Origin: Oscillospiraceae bacterium
GTDB lineage: Bacteria; Bacillota; Clostridia; Oscillospirales; Ruminococcaceae
Direction of reading: 5' to 3'
DNA length: 64,000 bases
Assembly (NCBI GenBank): GCA_021200565.1
Contig: JAJQGJ010000016.1
Location: forward strand, 1-64,000
Shown: in pieces, positions 51,415 through 59,594 of the stretch
Layout of the letters: each line of letters begins with the position of its first letter
Numbering within the stretch: the first letter of the stretch is position 1
Notes under the pieces: generated by a model
Told to the model about the DNA's origin: nothing
Seen by the model: the letters and a program-made list of their open reading frames with translations, nothing else
Databases searched by the model: none
Translations under genes and position numbers: made by a program

Positions 51415-51636
51415 TTAGACTTCCTTAACAAAAATCAGCATGTAGTAGTTCAGAGGAACTGCCTGCTGAAGGCAACCGGGCTTTTCTGTTACGGTGATGG
51501 TCTCCATGGAATGATATTCCCAACCGCCCTTTGCTTCTCTGTTGATGATGTCAGCAAACATGTTGAATGCCGACTGGGTGTCACCCTTGGCGACGTTTAT
51601 GTTCTTGGGTCCTGCGACTGCTTTGTACTGCTTCAT
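51415..51636 (-). CDS. DUF4177 family protein
   Basis: 73 residues. MKQYKAVAGPKNINVAKGDT and the GGWEYHSMETITVTEKPGC segment match DUF4177, a small alpha-beta family of unknown function common in Clostridia. GGA lies before the ATG. Monocistronic with its own promoter. Confidence 0.8.
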   Translation of the reverse strand: MKQYKAVAGPKNINVAKGDTQSAFNMFADIINREAKGGWEYHSMETITVTEKPGCLQQAVPLNYYMLIFVKEV

Positions 51637-51707
51637 TTACATCATCCTTTCCTTAGTGCAACCGGGCTCATGTGTGAGATTTCTTACAACATTTTGATTA
51701 TGTATAA

Positions 51708-51736
51708 ATTATATCATCCTCACCAGCAAAAGTCAA
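51708..51736 (-). promoter_or_regulatory. Promoter of the DUF4177 gene
   Basis: Minus-strand TTGACT (51731-51736), 17 bases, TATAAT (51708-51713). Confidence 0.8.
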
Positions 51737-51786
51737 CCTGAAATTCAACATTTTCGCCCTTTTTTATTGAATCCGTTGCATACTTC

Positions 51787-51814
51787 TTGACAGATTGGCG
51801 GATTCTGATAAAAT
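51787..51814 (+). promoter_or_regulatory. Promoter of the DUF4349 gene
   Basis: TTGACA (51787-51792), 16 bases, TAAAAT (51809-51814). Confidence 0.65.
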
Positions 51815-51908
51815 AGAATCAGAAAAATAATTTTCCTCTGCAATAATCCGGCTTGCTGATGTGTATTACTTATAGAAAGCCAAAATTCAATGAAAGGCGT
51901 GAACAATT

Positions 51909-52850
51909 ATGATGAAAAGAACACTACTTATTATTCTGACTCTTGCGATGACGGCGATGGTTCTCAGCGGGTGCGGGGCATCTTATGCCACCAACTCGGC
52001 TACAGTCGCATCAAGCTCGTCTTATGACTCCGATTTCGGCTGGTACGACGGCTACGAGGTTGAAGAGGAGGCTGTTGAAACCTCCGAATCTGCTTCAGGC
52101 TCTGTCTATGACGATTCGGATGTCGAAGCTTCCTCCCGCAAGCTCATAAAAAACCGCACGATGGACGTGCAGACGATTGAGTATGACCAGTTTGTGCAGG
52201 ATCTGAAGTCCTATGTCAGCTCCTTCGGCGGATATATCGAGTCTTCATCCGAGTCGGGCAACTCCTACTATTCAAGCTCACTCCGCTATGCCGACTTTAC
52301 AATCAGGATTCCGGCTGACCACTATGACGAGTTCGCCGAAGCAGTCGGCAGCATGGCGACTGTTACATACAGCTATGAATACGTGAACGACGTCACCTCG
52401 ACTTATGTCGACATCGAAGCCCGACTCACCGCTCTCACCACCGAGCGTGACAGCTTCTTAGCCTTGATGGAAAAAGCCGAAACTGTCGAAGAAATCCTCC
52501 AGATCCAGAGCTACTTAACGGATGTCAACTATGAGATTGAGTCCTATACAGCCCGGCTCAAGAGCTATGACGACCAGATTTCCTACAGCACCTTCTACAT
52601 CTACGTGAGCGAAGTCAGGCGCATCTCGACTGAGGTCAGCAATCCGACAGTCTTCGAGCGGATTCAGTCGAACCTCAGCGACAACTTCTACGACATCGGC
52701 GAAGGCTTCAAGGATGCGTTCGTGTGGATAATCAGCGCAATCCCATATATCATCTTAGTCGCAATTCCGGTTATAGTTGTTGTGATTATTGTGAGGGTGG
52801 CGGTGAAGAGGTCGAAGAAGAAAAAGGCGGAAAACGAAGATAATTCGTAA
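51909..52850 (+). CDS. DUF4349 lipoprotein
   Basis: 313 residues. Lipobox LSGCG near residue 22, an acidic Ser-rich linker, the DUF4349 domain (about 78-235, with RYADFTIRIPADHYDEFAEA and a coiled-coil part ARLTALTTERDSFLALM) and a C-terminal membrane helix (about 270-297). It would be fixed in the membrane at both ends. Function unknown. The last codons GAT AAT TCG TAA come from a family C repeat. Confidence 0.82.
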   Translation: MMKRTLLIILTLAMTAMVLSGCGASYATNSATVASSSSYDSDFGWYDGYEVEEEAVETSESASGSVYDDSDVEASSRKLIKNRTMDVQTIEYDQFVQDLKSYVSSFGGYIESSSESGNSYYSSSLRYADFTIRIPADHYDEFAEAVGSMATVTYSYEYVNDVTSTYVDIEARLTALTTERDSFLALMEKAETVEEILQIQSYLTDVNYEIESYTARLKSYDDQISYSTFYIYVSEVRRISTEVSNPTVFERIQSNLSDNFYDIGEGFKDAFVWIISAIPYIILVAIPVIVVVIIVRVAVKRSKKKKAENEDNS

Positions 52851-52940
52851 TGCGTAATGCGTAATGCGTAATTAAGGCTCCCTTGCGGGAGCCTTCTTTG
52901 CACACAAATAATTACGAATTCCGAATTACGAATTACGCAT
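52846..52940. repeat. Family C repeat flanking a bidirectional terminator
   Basis: Units AATTCGTAATGCGTAATGCG on the left and AATTCCGAATTACGAATTAC then GCATT on the right, around AAGGCTCCC-TTGC-GGGAGCCTT (52874-52895). It lies between convergent genes and supplies the stop codons of both. Confidence 0.85.
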
Positions 52941-53349
52941 TAGAAACGTATTTCCTGATCGCCTCATCCAGCTCCGGGACTTCTCTTTTGACGGAGACTA
53001 TCTTGCCGTCCCTGATGAAGCCGTGCTTCGATTCGGCGGTAGCGCAGATTTTTCCGGTGTTCTGGTCGAACATCTCATAGCTTATTATCATCGACACGCC
53101 GGTGTAGCGCTTGACGCTGACACGGACTTCGACAATGTCATCATACATGACGCTTGATTTGTAGTCGATATTAATAGAGACAACAGGCGAGACGATGCCT
53201 ATCTCCTCAACCTTCTTGTAGCCGAAGCCCATGTCGTCCATCATCTCAATACGTGCTTCCTCCATCCAATGGATGTAGTTCGCATGGTGGACAACTCCCA
53301 TCTGGTCGGTTTCGTAGTAGTGCGCTTTTCTCAAGTAAGTGTAAACCAT
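52933..53349 (-). CDS. Acyl-CoA thioesterase (YbgC/FadM family, hotdog fold)
   Basis: 138 residues. The HYYETDQMGVVHHANYIHWM segment contains the catalytic Asp of the 4HBT family, followed by the helix EEARIEMMDDMG. These enzymes hydrolyse acyl-CoA or acyl-ACP. The last codons TCT AAT GCG TAA fall in the family C repeat. It follows the GH26-like gene by 8 bases and shares its promoter. Confidence 0.88.
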   Translation of the reverse strand: MVYTYLRKAHYYETDQMGVVHHANYIHWMEEARIEMMDDMGFGYKKVEEIGIVSPVVSINIDYKSSVMYDDIVEVRVSVKRYTGVSMIISYEMFDQNTGKICATAESKHGFIRDGKIVSVKREVPELDEAIRKYVSNA

Positions 53350-53357
53350 TTTTCGCC

Positions 53358-54794
53358 TCAGTTCGTGAACGGGATGCAGGGCTCGTATGCGATGCGAATC
53401 TTCGGGAGCTTCTCAAGAGTGGTGAACGAGTCGATGGCTCCGTCCTCGTTTTCGCCGCTTGCAGGAGGGCAGAATATCTTTAAGCTGAGCTTGGTCTTCC
53501 CGTCAAGGTGATTTTCGTAGAACGCCGGCATCAGATCGACATACTTGGCTTTCGGCGACTTATAGAACCATCTGCCGTTCAGCTCGATCATCATGTTAGA
53601 CTCATCGTCCTCGTCAAACCAGAGCTCGCAGAAGACAGGGTCTTTCTCAAACTTAAGTGAAACTGCGATTCCGTCTGAATCCTCCGAGTCGCCCCAGCGG
53701 AGTGTTACCGGAAGCTTGACTTCTGCGGAATAGTCCATCTTCGGCTCAAACCAGTCTTCATGGATAATCTTCTTATACTCAGCCATCAGCGGCTGCTCGA
53801 TTCCGACTTCGGGATTGTTCGGGTCTTCAAGCTCAAGACCGAGTCTTCCTCTGTCACGGAACTGATAGAGAGCAAAGCCCTCGATCCAGTTTGCCTTCTT
53901 GTCGACAACCATGTCGCAGAAGTGGCGCATAATTCTGCACTGGTCATAAGGACCGGTGACGTCGCCGTCGGCGTTGTGCTCGCTCATGACCATCGGCTTA
54001 ACCATGCCGGTGGATTCTTTGTATCTCGCATAGGTATCCTCGAGCGACTTATAGACCGCTTCAGCGCCGGTGTAGCCATAGGAGCCGCCGCCAACCTCTG
54101 CTATATCATAGGGCCAGCCCCAGTGAAGAGCCATGTACTTGTCTATTGACCAGATGTCGGCTTCCTTTGCAGCTTCGGCGAATTCTTCCTCTTTCTCTAA
54201 TTTTCCTGTAGCGGGATCATAGCATCCAGCGCAGAGAATGGTCTTGACATTCGGTGCGTATTCGTGAATAATTTTAGCGAACCGTGCAAAGAAGGCACCG
54301 ACCTCGGCGTAGGTGCATCTTTTGTTGAAGGAGAACCAGTTGCCGGTGGCTTCGTGGTTGATTCGAATCATCAGTCTTCCGAACGGAAGGAGGTCCTTTG
54401 CGATTGCAATCAGGTGCTCATCACTGACATGCGGGTCGATGGTGAGAGTTAAAATTACGTCCTGACCGTGTCTTCTTATATCTCTCATCTGCTCGAAAAC
54501 CGGAGCGTCTTTGGAGCCGTTCAAGCCGCCGCCATAGGTGTAGTAGTCGTCATAGGGGAAGCCCCAGGCGTTTGTCGTGTCCTTCGACGGGAAAGCGACG
54601 CTCGCTCTTACGGGAAAGCCCTCGTCCAGAGGATAGTAGCAATACATGAGGTTGACAGCACGGTGCGGTCTGCCGAGCTTGTTTATAATGTAATCCTGAT
54701 TGACATATTCTCCACGCTCGCTACCGTTTGAAAGGTCAACCGAGCATTTAGCCTTGCCCATATGCACGCCGAAAACTTTATATTCTTCTGCCAT
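53358..54794 (-). CDS. GH26-like TIM-barrel protein, putative mannanase-type hydrolase
   Basis: 478 residues, no signal peptide. The segment LMIRINHEATGNWFSFNKR resembles the acid/base site of GH26 (HE.NGNW), and MVMSEHNADGD near residue 265 could hold the nucleophile Glu. The C-terminal third (about 320-478) is a beta-rich domain with SLKFEKDPVFCELWFDEDDE. The family could not be fixed by eye; another clan GH-A family is possible. The short GGTGA ribosome site and promoter at 54835 support the ATG at 54794. Confidence 0.6.
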   Translation of the reverse strand: MAEEYKVFGVHMGKAKCSVDLSNGSERGEYVNQDYIINKLGRPHRAVNLMYCYYPLDEGFPVRASVAFPSKDTTNAWGFPYDDYYTYGGGLNGSKDAPVFEQMRDIRRHGQDVILTLTIDPHVSDEHLIAIAKDLLPFGRLMIRINHEATGNWFSFNKRCTYAEVGAFFARFAKIIHEYAPNVKTILCAGCYDPATGKLEKEEEFAEAAKEADIWSIDKYMALHWGWPYDIAEVGGGSYGYTGAEAVYKSLEDTYARYKESTGMVKPMVMSEHNADGDVTGPYDQCRIMRHFCDMVVDKKANWIEGFALYQFRDRGRLGLELEDPNNPEVGIEQPLMAEYKKIIHEDWFEPKMDYSAEVKLPVTLRWGDSEDSDGIAVSLKFEKDPVFCELWFDEDDESNMMIELNGRWFYKSPKAKYVDLMPAFYENHLDGKTKLSLKIFCPPASGENEDGAIDSFTTLEKLPKIRIAYEPCIPFTN

Positions 54795-54834
54795 TAAAAA
54801 ATCACCTAACCCTGAGTTTTAAAATCTTAATATG

Positions 54835-54863
54835 AGTATAAAGCAAAATGGAGTCAAAGTCAA
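54835..54863 (-). promoter_or_regulatory. Promoter of the GH26-like/thioesterase unit
   Basis: Minus-strand TTGACT (54858-54863), 17 bases, TATACT (54835-54840). Confidence 0.75.
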
Positions 54864-54984
54864 CAGATTTTTGAGTGTCAGACCCGCAAAATTCGTGAGG
54901 AAAATGTCGAAAAAGAGGTTGAAATTATGAGTGAAATGGAGTAATATTGTTAGTTGTTTGTAAAGTGATTAGGGGGAATATCTC

Positions 54985-56382
54985 TTGTTCAAGATAAAAC
55001 GGGGCGAAAGCTCAAGAACCATGGACATGACGACGGGGTCGCTTCTTCCGAAGATAATCCGGTTCACCATTCCGCTTATGGTCATGGGGATGCTTCAGCT
55101 TTTATATAATGCGGCAGACATTGTCGTTGTCGGGCACTGGGGAAGTGAAAACTCGCTTGCGGCGGTCAGTTCAACCGGTGCGCTCATTAATCTTATAGTA
55201 AACGTTTTTATGGGGCTTTCAGTCGGAACGTCTGTCGTCATTTCCCAGCATTTCGGCGCAGGAGAGATGAAGGACGTGAGCGAAACGGTTCACACCTCCA
55301 TTGCAACCGCTCTCATAAGCGGCGTCGCAGTCGGAATTTTCGGCTTCTTTGCAGCAAGGCAGATGCTTGTCTGGATGGATTCGCCCGAAGAAGTAATCGA
55401 CCTGTCTGCTCTCTATGTGAAAATATACTTTGTCGGAATGCCAGCAAACATGCTCTATAACTTCGGCGCAGCGGTTCTGAGAGCCGTCGGCGACACGAAA
55501 AGACCTCTTTATTATCTCACCGTTTCAGGAATCATAAACGTAATCTTAAATCTCATCTTCGTCATCGGTCTCAAAATGGACGTTGCGGGAGTTGCGCTTG
55601 CAACAATAATCTCCCAGCTCATCTCGGCGATCTTAGTCACAGTCTGCCTCATGCGCTCTGACGGAGCCATCAGGCTCTATCTCAGGAAGATAAAGATATA
55701 CCCGAAAAAGCTTATCGAGATAGTTAGAATCGGGCTTCCGGCGGGAATCCAGGGCTCTATCTTCTCAATTTCGAACGTCATCATTCAGTCATCAATCAAC
55801 TTCTTCGGCTCGGCAGCAATGGCGGGAAACGGTGCCGCTGCGAATATCGAGGGCTTCATCTACACTGCGATGAATTCCGTTTACCAGGCAGCGATAACCT
55901 TCACCGGTCAGAACTATGGCGCCAAGCAGTATAAGCGAATCAAGACTATTGCGTTCGAGTGCATGGGCTTTGTCGTCATAGTCGGAATGGGCTTGGGTCT
56001 CCTTGCAAAAGCGTTCGACACGCAGCTACTCGGCATCTACACCGACAATACTGAAGAGATAGCGTTCGGCGTCGTGAGAATGTCGGTCATCATGTTCACA
56101 TATTTCCTTGACGGCACGATGGACACTCTTGTGGGGCTTTTAAGAGGCGTCGGGCACTCGGTCTTGCCGACAATAACAACGATAATGTTCGTCTGCGGCT
56201 TCAGAATCATCTGGATCAGCACCTATTTTGCACAATTCAAAACAGCCCACCTCGACGATCCCGCAGCTTGCCTCAGGGTACTTTACATGTCCTATCCCAT
56301 TTCATGGACACTGGCGACGATTTCGCATTTCATTTGCTTTGTAGTGATTTATCGGGGGATTCTCAAAAAGAATAAAGTGTAA
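54985..56382 (+). CDS. MATE family efflux transporter
   Basis: 465 residues, twelve membrane helices in two similar halves. The start is TTG with AGGGGGA upstream. DMTTGSLLPKIIRFTIPLMV, GALINLIVNVFMGLSVGTSV and GLPAGIQGSIFSISNVIIQS are typical of MATE pumps, which export drugs or metabolites using sodium or protons. Substrate unknown. No regulator is adjacent. Confidence 0.93.
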   Translation: MFKIKRGESSRTMDMTTGSLLPKIIRFTIPLMVMGMLQLLYNAADIVVVGHWGSENSLAAVSSTGALINLIVNVFMGLSVGTSVVISQHFGAGEMKDVSETVHTSIATALISGVAVGIFGFFAARQMLVWMDSPEEVIDLSALYVKIYFVGMPANMLYNFGAAVLRAVGDTKRPLYYLTVSGIINVILNLIFVIGLKMDVAGVALATIISQLISAILVTVCLMRSDGAIRLYLRKIKIYPKKLIEIVRIGLPAGIQGSIFSISNVIIQSSINFFGSAAMAGNGAAANIEGFIYTAMNSVYQAAITFTGQNYGAKQYKRIKTIAFECMGFVVIVGMGLGLLAKAFDTQLLGIYTDNTEEIAFGVVRMSVIMFTYFLDGTMDTLVGLLRGVGHSVLPTITTIMFVCGFRIIWISTYFAQFKTAHLDDPAACLRVLYMSYPISWTLATISHFICFVVIYRGILKKNKV

Positions 56383-56389
56383 TTTTTGC

Positions 56390-56418
56390 TTGACACCGTC
56401 AGTCTTATGTGCTATAAT
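56390..56418 (+). promoter_or_regulatory. Promoter of tRNA-Pro
   Basis: TTGACA (56390-56395), 17 bases, TATAAT (56413-56418), a perfect consensus beginning 8 bases after the MATE stop. Confidence 0.85.
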
Positions 56419-56431
56419 AATTGACGGTCTT

Positions 56432-56508
<77 letters not shown>

Positions 56509-56517
56509 TATAAAAAT

Positions 56518-56542
56518 GCCGCCCAATCGGGCGGCTCTTTTT
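56518..56542 (+). terminator. Terminator of tRNA-Pro
   Basis: GCCGCCC-AATC-GGGCGGC followed by TCTTTTT. Confidence 0.88.
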
Positions 56543-56606
56543 GTATGGGCTGGATATACAGCTAGCAAGCTAGCTGACAGCCCGAATAGTCGATTGCGAT
56601 GTGGTG

Positions 56607-56630
56607 CGGGCGGATAATATCCGCCCCTAC
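56607..56630. repeat. Family A repeat, single arm
   Basis: CGGGCGGATAATATCCGCCC followed by CTAC. A separate perfect palindrome, CAGCTAGCAAGCTAGCTG, lies at 56559-56576. Confidence 0.75.
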
Positions 56631-56653
56631 ATTTATGTGGCTGAATGCAAAAC

Positions 56654-57814
56654 TTACAGCACTCTGACCCTCGTAACTCCCTCAATGCTCTCAATATCCT
56701 TGACAGCCTTGGTGGTGTCGCCGGTGATGTCGAGCATGGTGTACGCCCAGTCCTTCTTCGACTTGCTGGCAATGTTTTCGATGCTGCAGCCGTCAGCGGA
56801 GATGAAGGAAGTAATCTGCGAGATGATTGCCGGAACGTTCTTGTGGATTACGCAGAGAAGATGGTCTGCGGTCTTTGCAAGCTCGCACTCGGGGAGGTTT
56901 ACTGAGTTGTGGATCGTTCCCTTTTCGACATAGTCGATAAGCTGAACGGCAGCCATATAAGCGCAGTTGTCCTCAGATTCGGGAGTCGAAGCTCCGAGGT
57001 GGGGAATTGCGACGATTCCGTCGTGGCAGAGAAGCTCATCGTTCGGGAAGTCGGTGATGTAGGTCGAAACGGAGCCGTTCTCAACAGCCTCGATGATGTC
57101 AGCGGTGTTGACAAGCTCGCCTCTTGCGAAGTTCAGGATTCTGACGCCCTTCTTCATCTTGCCGATGGATTCTTTGTTGACAGTGTCCTTGGTTTCAGAA
57201 TTGTAGGGGAGATGGAGCGAAATATAATCAGCCTCAGCGTAGATTTCCTGCAACGTCTTCACAACCTTGACGGTGGGCTTGAGTCCAAGCGCCGCATTTA
57301 CAGAGAGGAACGGATCATAGCCGATGACGTTCATGCCGAGAGAAAGCGCAGCGTTTGCAACCTTAGCCCCGATAGCTCCAAGTCCGACCAGTCCGAGGGT
57401 CTTTCCTGAGATTTCGGGACCTGCGAACTGTGCCTTGCCCTTTTCAACAGCCTTCGGGACGGCGTCGCCCTGACCCTTCAAGGTCTTAGCCCAGTCGATA
57501 GCAGCCGGAACACGGCGGGAGGAGAGGATAAGTCCCGCAAGAACCAACTCCTTAACGGCATTAGCATTTGCACCGGGAGTGTTGAATACGCAAATTCCGG
57601 CTTCCGAGCACCTATCAATCGGGATGTTATTGACTCCAGCGCCTGCTCTTGCAATCGCCAGAAGCTTATTGCCGAATTCATATTCGAGCATGCTTGCCGA
57701 GCGAACCATTATAGCGTCCGGATTGGCGGCTTCCGAGCCTACAACATACTTCTCCTTGTCGAAGCAGTCGAGACCGGAGGGCGAAATATTATTTAAAGTT
57801 AAAACGTTATACAT
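56654..57814 (-). CDS. serA: D-3-phosphoglycerate dehydrogenase
   Basis: 386 residues from the ATG at 57814 (TGAGG upstream). First enzyme of serine synthesis, oxidising 3-phosphoglycerate with NAD. The NAD-binding LGLVGLGAIGAKVANAALSL, the catalytic NFARGELVNT arginine and the IPHLGASTPESEDNCAYMA histidine are intact. A C-terminal ACT domain (about 310-386) suggests serine feedback. It overlaps serC by 8 bases. Confidence 0.94.
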   Translation of the reverse strand: MYNVLTLNNISPSGLDCFDKEKYVVGSEAANPDAIMVRSASMLEYEFGNKLLAIARAGAGVNNIPIDRCSEAGICVFNTPGANANAVKELVLAGLILSSRRVPAAIDWAKTLKGQGDAVPKAVEKGKAQFAGPEISGKTLGLVGLGAIGAKVANAALSLGMNVIGYDPFLSVNAALGLKPTVKVVKTLQEIYAEADYISLHLPYNSETKDTVNKESIGKMKKGVRILNFARGELVNTADIIEAVENGSVSTYITDFPNDELLCHDGIVAIPHLGASTPESEDNCAYMAAVQLIDYVEKGTIHNSVNLPECELAKTADHLLCVIHKNVPAIISQITSFISADGCSIENIASKSKKDWAYTMLDITGDTTKAVKDIESIEGVTRVRVL

Positions 57815-58886
57815 TTTCAGCCTCAAACTTTCTGATGAACTCAACGAGCTTCTCAACGCCCTCATAAGGCATAGCGTTGTAGATGGAAGCTCTCATTCCG
57901 CCGACAGTGCGGTGACCCTTGATGTTGATGAGCCCAGCTGCCTTTGCCTCTTTGACAAACTTTGCATCCAGCTCGTCGCTTCCGGTTACGAAGGGAACGT
58001 TCATGATTGAGCGGTCCTTGCCGGAAACTGTAGCCTTGAAGAGCTTCGATTCGTCGAGGCAGTCATAGAGAAGCTTAGCCTTCTTCTCGTTAAGCTCCTT
58101 CATAGCCTCGAGTCCGCCCTTCTCCTTGACCCAATCTAAGACGAGACCTAAAATATAGATTCCATAGGTCGGAGGAGTGTTATACATAGAGCCGTTGTCG
58201 GCATGAATCTGATAGTTGAACATTGTGGGAGTGATGTCCATAGCGTTGCCGATGAGGTCGGAACGTACAATGACTACAGTCAGACCCGCAGGACCCATAT
58301 TCTTCTGAGCGCCGGCATAGATTACACCGAACTTCGAAACATCAACCGGCTCGGAAAGGATGCAGGAGGACATATCGGCGACAATCGGAACGCCCTTTGT
58401 GTCGGGAAGGCTTGTGAATCTCGTTCCATAGATAGTGTTATTATAGCAGATGTGGAAATAGTCAGCCTCGGGATCGAGCTTAGATTCATCTATTTCCGGG
58501 ATATATGAGAAGACCTTGTCCTTTGAAGAGGCAACAGCTGTGCACTTGCCATAGCGGGAAGCCTCCTGATAAGCCTTGTTGGACCACTGACCGCTGAGAA
58601 CGAAATCAGCCTTGTTATTCTTGTTCATGAGGTTCAAAGGAACCATTGCGAACTGGCTTGATGCGCCGCCCTGGAGGAACAGAACCTTGTAGTTGTCGGG
58701 GATAGCCATGAGTTCCCTGAGCTTTGCCTCGACAGAAGAAATAATCTCGCCATATTCCTTTGAACGGTGGGACATTTCCATAACCGACTGTCCCGACTCG
58801 CCGTACTCAAGCATTTCGTCTGCCGCACGCTTTAAAACTTCCTCAGGAAGCATTGCGGGACCTGCACTGAAATTATAAACTCTCAT
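57807..58886 (-). CDS. serC: Phosphoserine aminotransferase
   Basis: 359 residues from the ATG at 58886 (AGAGGTG upstream). PLP enzyme making O-phosphoserine. RVYNFSAGPAMLPEEVLKRA at the start, GVIYAGAQKNMGPAG with the PLP lysine near residue 197, and GHRTVGGMRASIYNAMP at the end are family marks. It is first in the serC-serA unit. The phosphatase serB is not present. Confidence 0.96.
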   Translation of the reverse strand: MRVYNFSAGPAMLPEEVLKRAADEMLEYGESGQSVMEMSHRSKEYGEIISSVEAKLRELMAIPDNYKVLFLQGGASSQFAMVPLNLMNKNNKADFVLSGQWSNKAYQEASRYGKCTAVASSKDKVFSYIPEIDESKLDPEADYFHICYNNTIYGTRFTSLPDTKGVPIVADMSSCILSEPVDVSKFGVIYAGAQKNMGPAGLTVVIVRSDLIGNAMDITPTMFNYQIHADNGSMYNTPPTYGIYILGLVLDWVKEKGGLEAMKELNEKKAKLLYDCLDESKLFKATVSGKDRSIMNVPFVTGSDELDAKFVKEAKAAGLINIKGHRTVGGMRASIYNAMPYEGVEKLVEFIRKFEAENV

Positions 58887-58980
58887 TAAAAACACCTCTT
58901 GATCCGCTGTTAAAAGGTACTTGCACCCTCAAACCAGCCGATGTAGTATAGCCGGTACAATATAAAATACCGTTCTATAT

Positions 58981-59009
58981 ATTATACTCCACTCGAGAAC
59001 ACCTGTCAA
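58981..59009 (-). promoter_or_regulatory. Promoter of serC-serA
   Basis: Minus-strand TTGACA (59004-59009), 17 bases, TATAAT (58981-58986). The leader of about 90 bases contains a CGGTA...TACCG pairing. Confidence 0.85.
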
Positions 59010-59066
59010 TCGTACAAACGCAAAAGATATTCATCACATTAAAACGGAGAAGTGGGCAAAATGACG

Positions 59067-59092
59067 AAATGCCTCCCAGATAGGAGGCATTT
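59067..59092 (-). terminator. Terminator after higA
   Basis: AAATGCCTCC...GGAGGCATTT hairpin, symmetric, just after the higA stop. Confidence 0.8.
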
Positions 59093-59098
59093 TCTATG

Positions 59099-59386
59099 TC
59101 ATACTTTAGTCAGCGGGACGAATTCAATCTTTACCCTCATGCCAAGACCGGCAGCAAGTCGTTTCAGGGTTTTCATCGACGGATTTCCGCCGCCGCCCTC
59201 AAATTTGCTGATGTCGCTCTGTGAGATGCCGGTGCGCTTGGAAAGCTCCTTCTGGGTGATGCCGCTCTCATGACGTGCGTCAATCATCGCCTGCATGAGA
59301 GAATATTCCGCCTGCAGCGACTCATATTCCGCTCTGAACTCAGGGTCTTCGAGCTGTTCCTTTACAAAATCATCAAAGTTAGTCAT
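59099..59386 (-). CDS. higA: HigA-type XRE antitoxin
   Basis: 95 residues from the ATG at 59386, set by GGAGG upstream. An N-terminal helical part (MTNFDDFVKEQLEDPEFRAE) is followed by an XRE helix-turn-helix (about 37-90, ITQKELSKRTGISQSDISKF then EGGGGNPSMKTLKRLAAGLG). In HigBA systems it neutralises HigB and represses the operon. Its toxin partner upstream is truncated, so it is probably an orphan antitoxin. Confidence 0.85.
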   Translation of the reverse strand: MTNFDDFVKEQLEDPEFRAEYESLQAEYSLMQAMIDARHESGITQKELSKRTGISQSDISKFEGGGGNPSMKTLKRLAAGLGMRVKIEFVPLTKV

Positions 59387-59582
59387 TCCGATCAGCCTCC
59401 CTGCTTTCGTAATCAGCCTTGTACCTTTTTGCCTTTTCAATCTCCTTTTGCGGAGTTTTCTGCGTTTTCTTGATAAAACCGTTGGTCAGAACTGCCTTGT
59501 TGTCGATAAAAAAGAAATACAAAACTCTTGATATATTATTTCCGAATTGCGCCCGCAATTCAAAAATACCGTCGCCGAGATA
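59379..59582 (-). pseudogene. 5'-truncated HigB/RelE-type toxin remnant
   Basis: An open frame of 67 codons follows an in-frame TAA at 59583-59585 and has no normal start. It encodes GDGIFELRAQFGNNISRVLY, FFFIDNKAVLTNGFIKKTQK and TPQKEIEKAKRYKADYESRE, which match the C-terminal half of HigB toxins; the N-terminal 50-55 residues are missing. The stop overlaps the higA ATG, the normal toxin-antitoxin junction. The break lies 12 bases from the stop of the ApbE-like gene, suggesting a deletion. Confidence 0.75.
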
Positions 59583-59594
59583 TTATATACAGTC

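Noticed and set aside
56559-56576. Perfect palindrome CAGCTAGCAAGCTAGCTG as an operator or att site
   Set aside because: No second copy and no integrase or adjacent regulator; may be chance or part of repeat decay.
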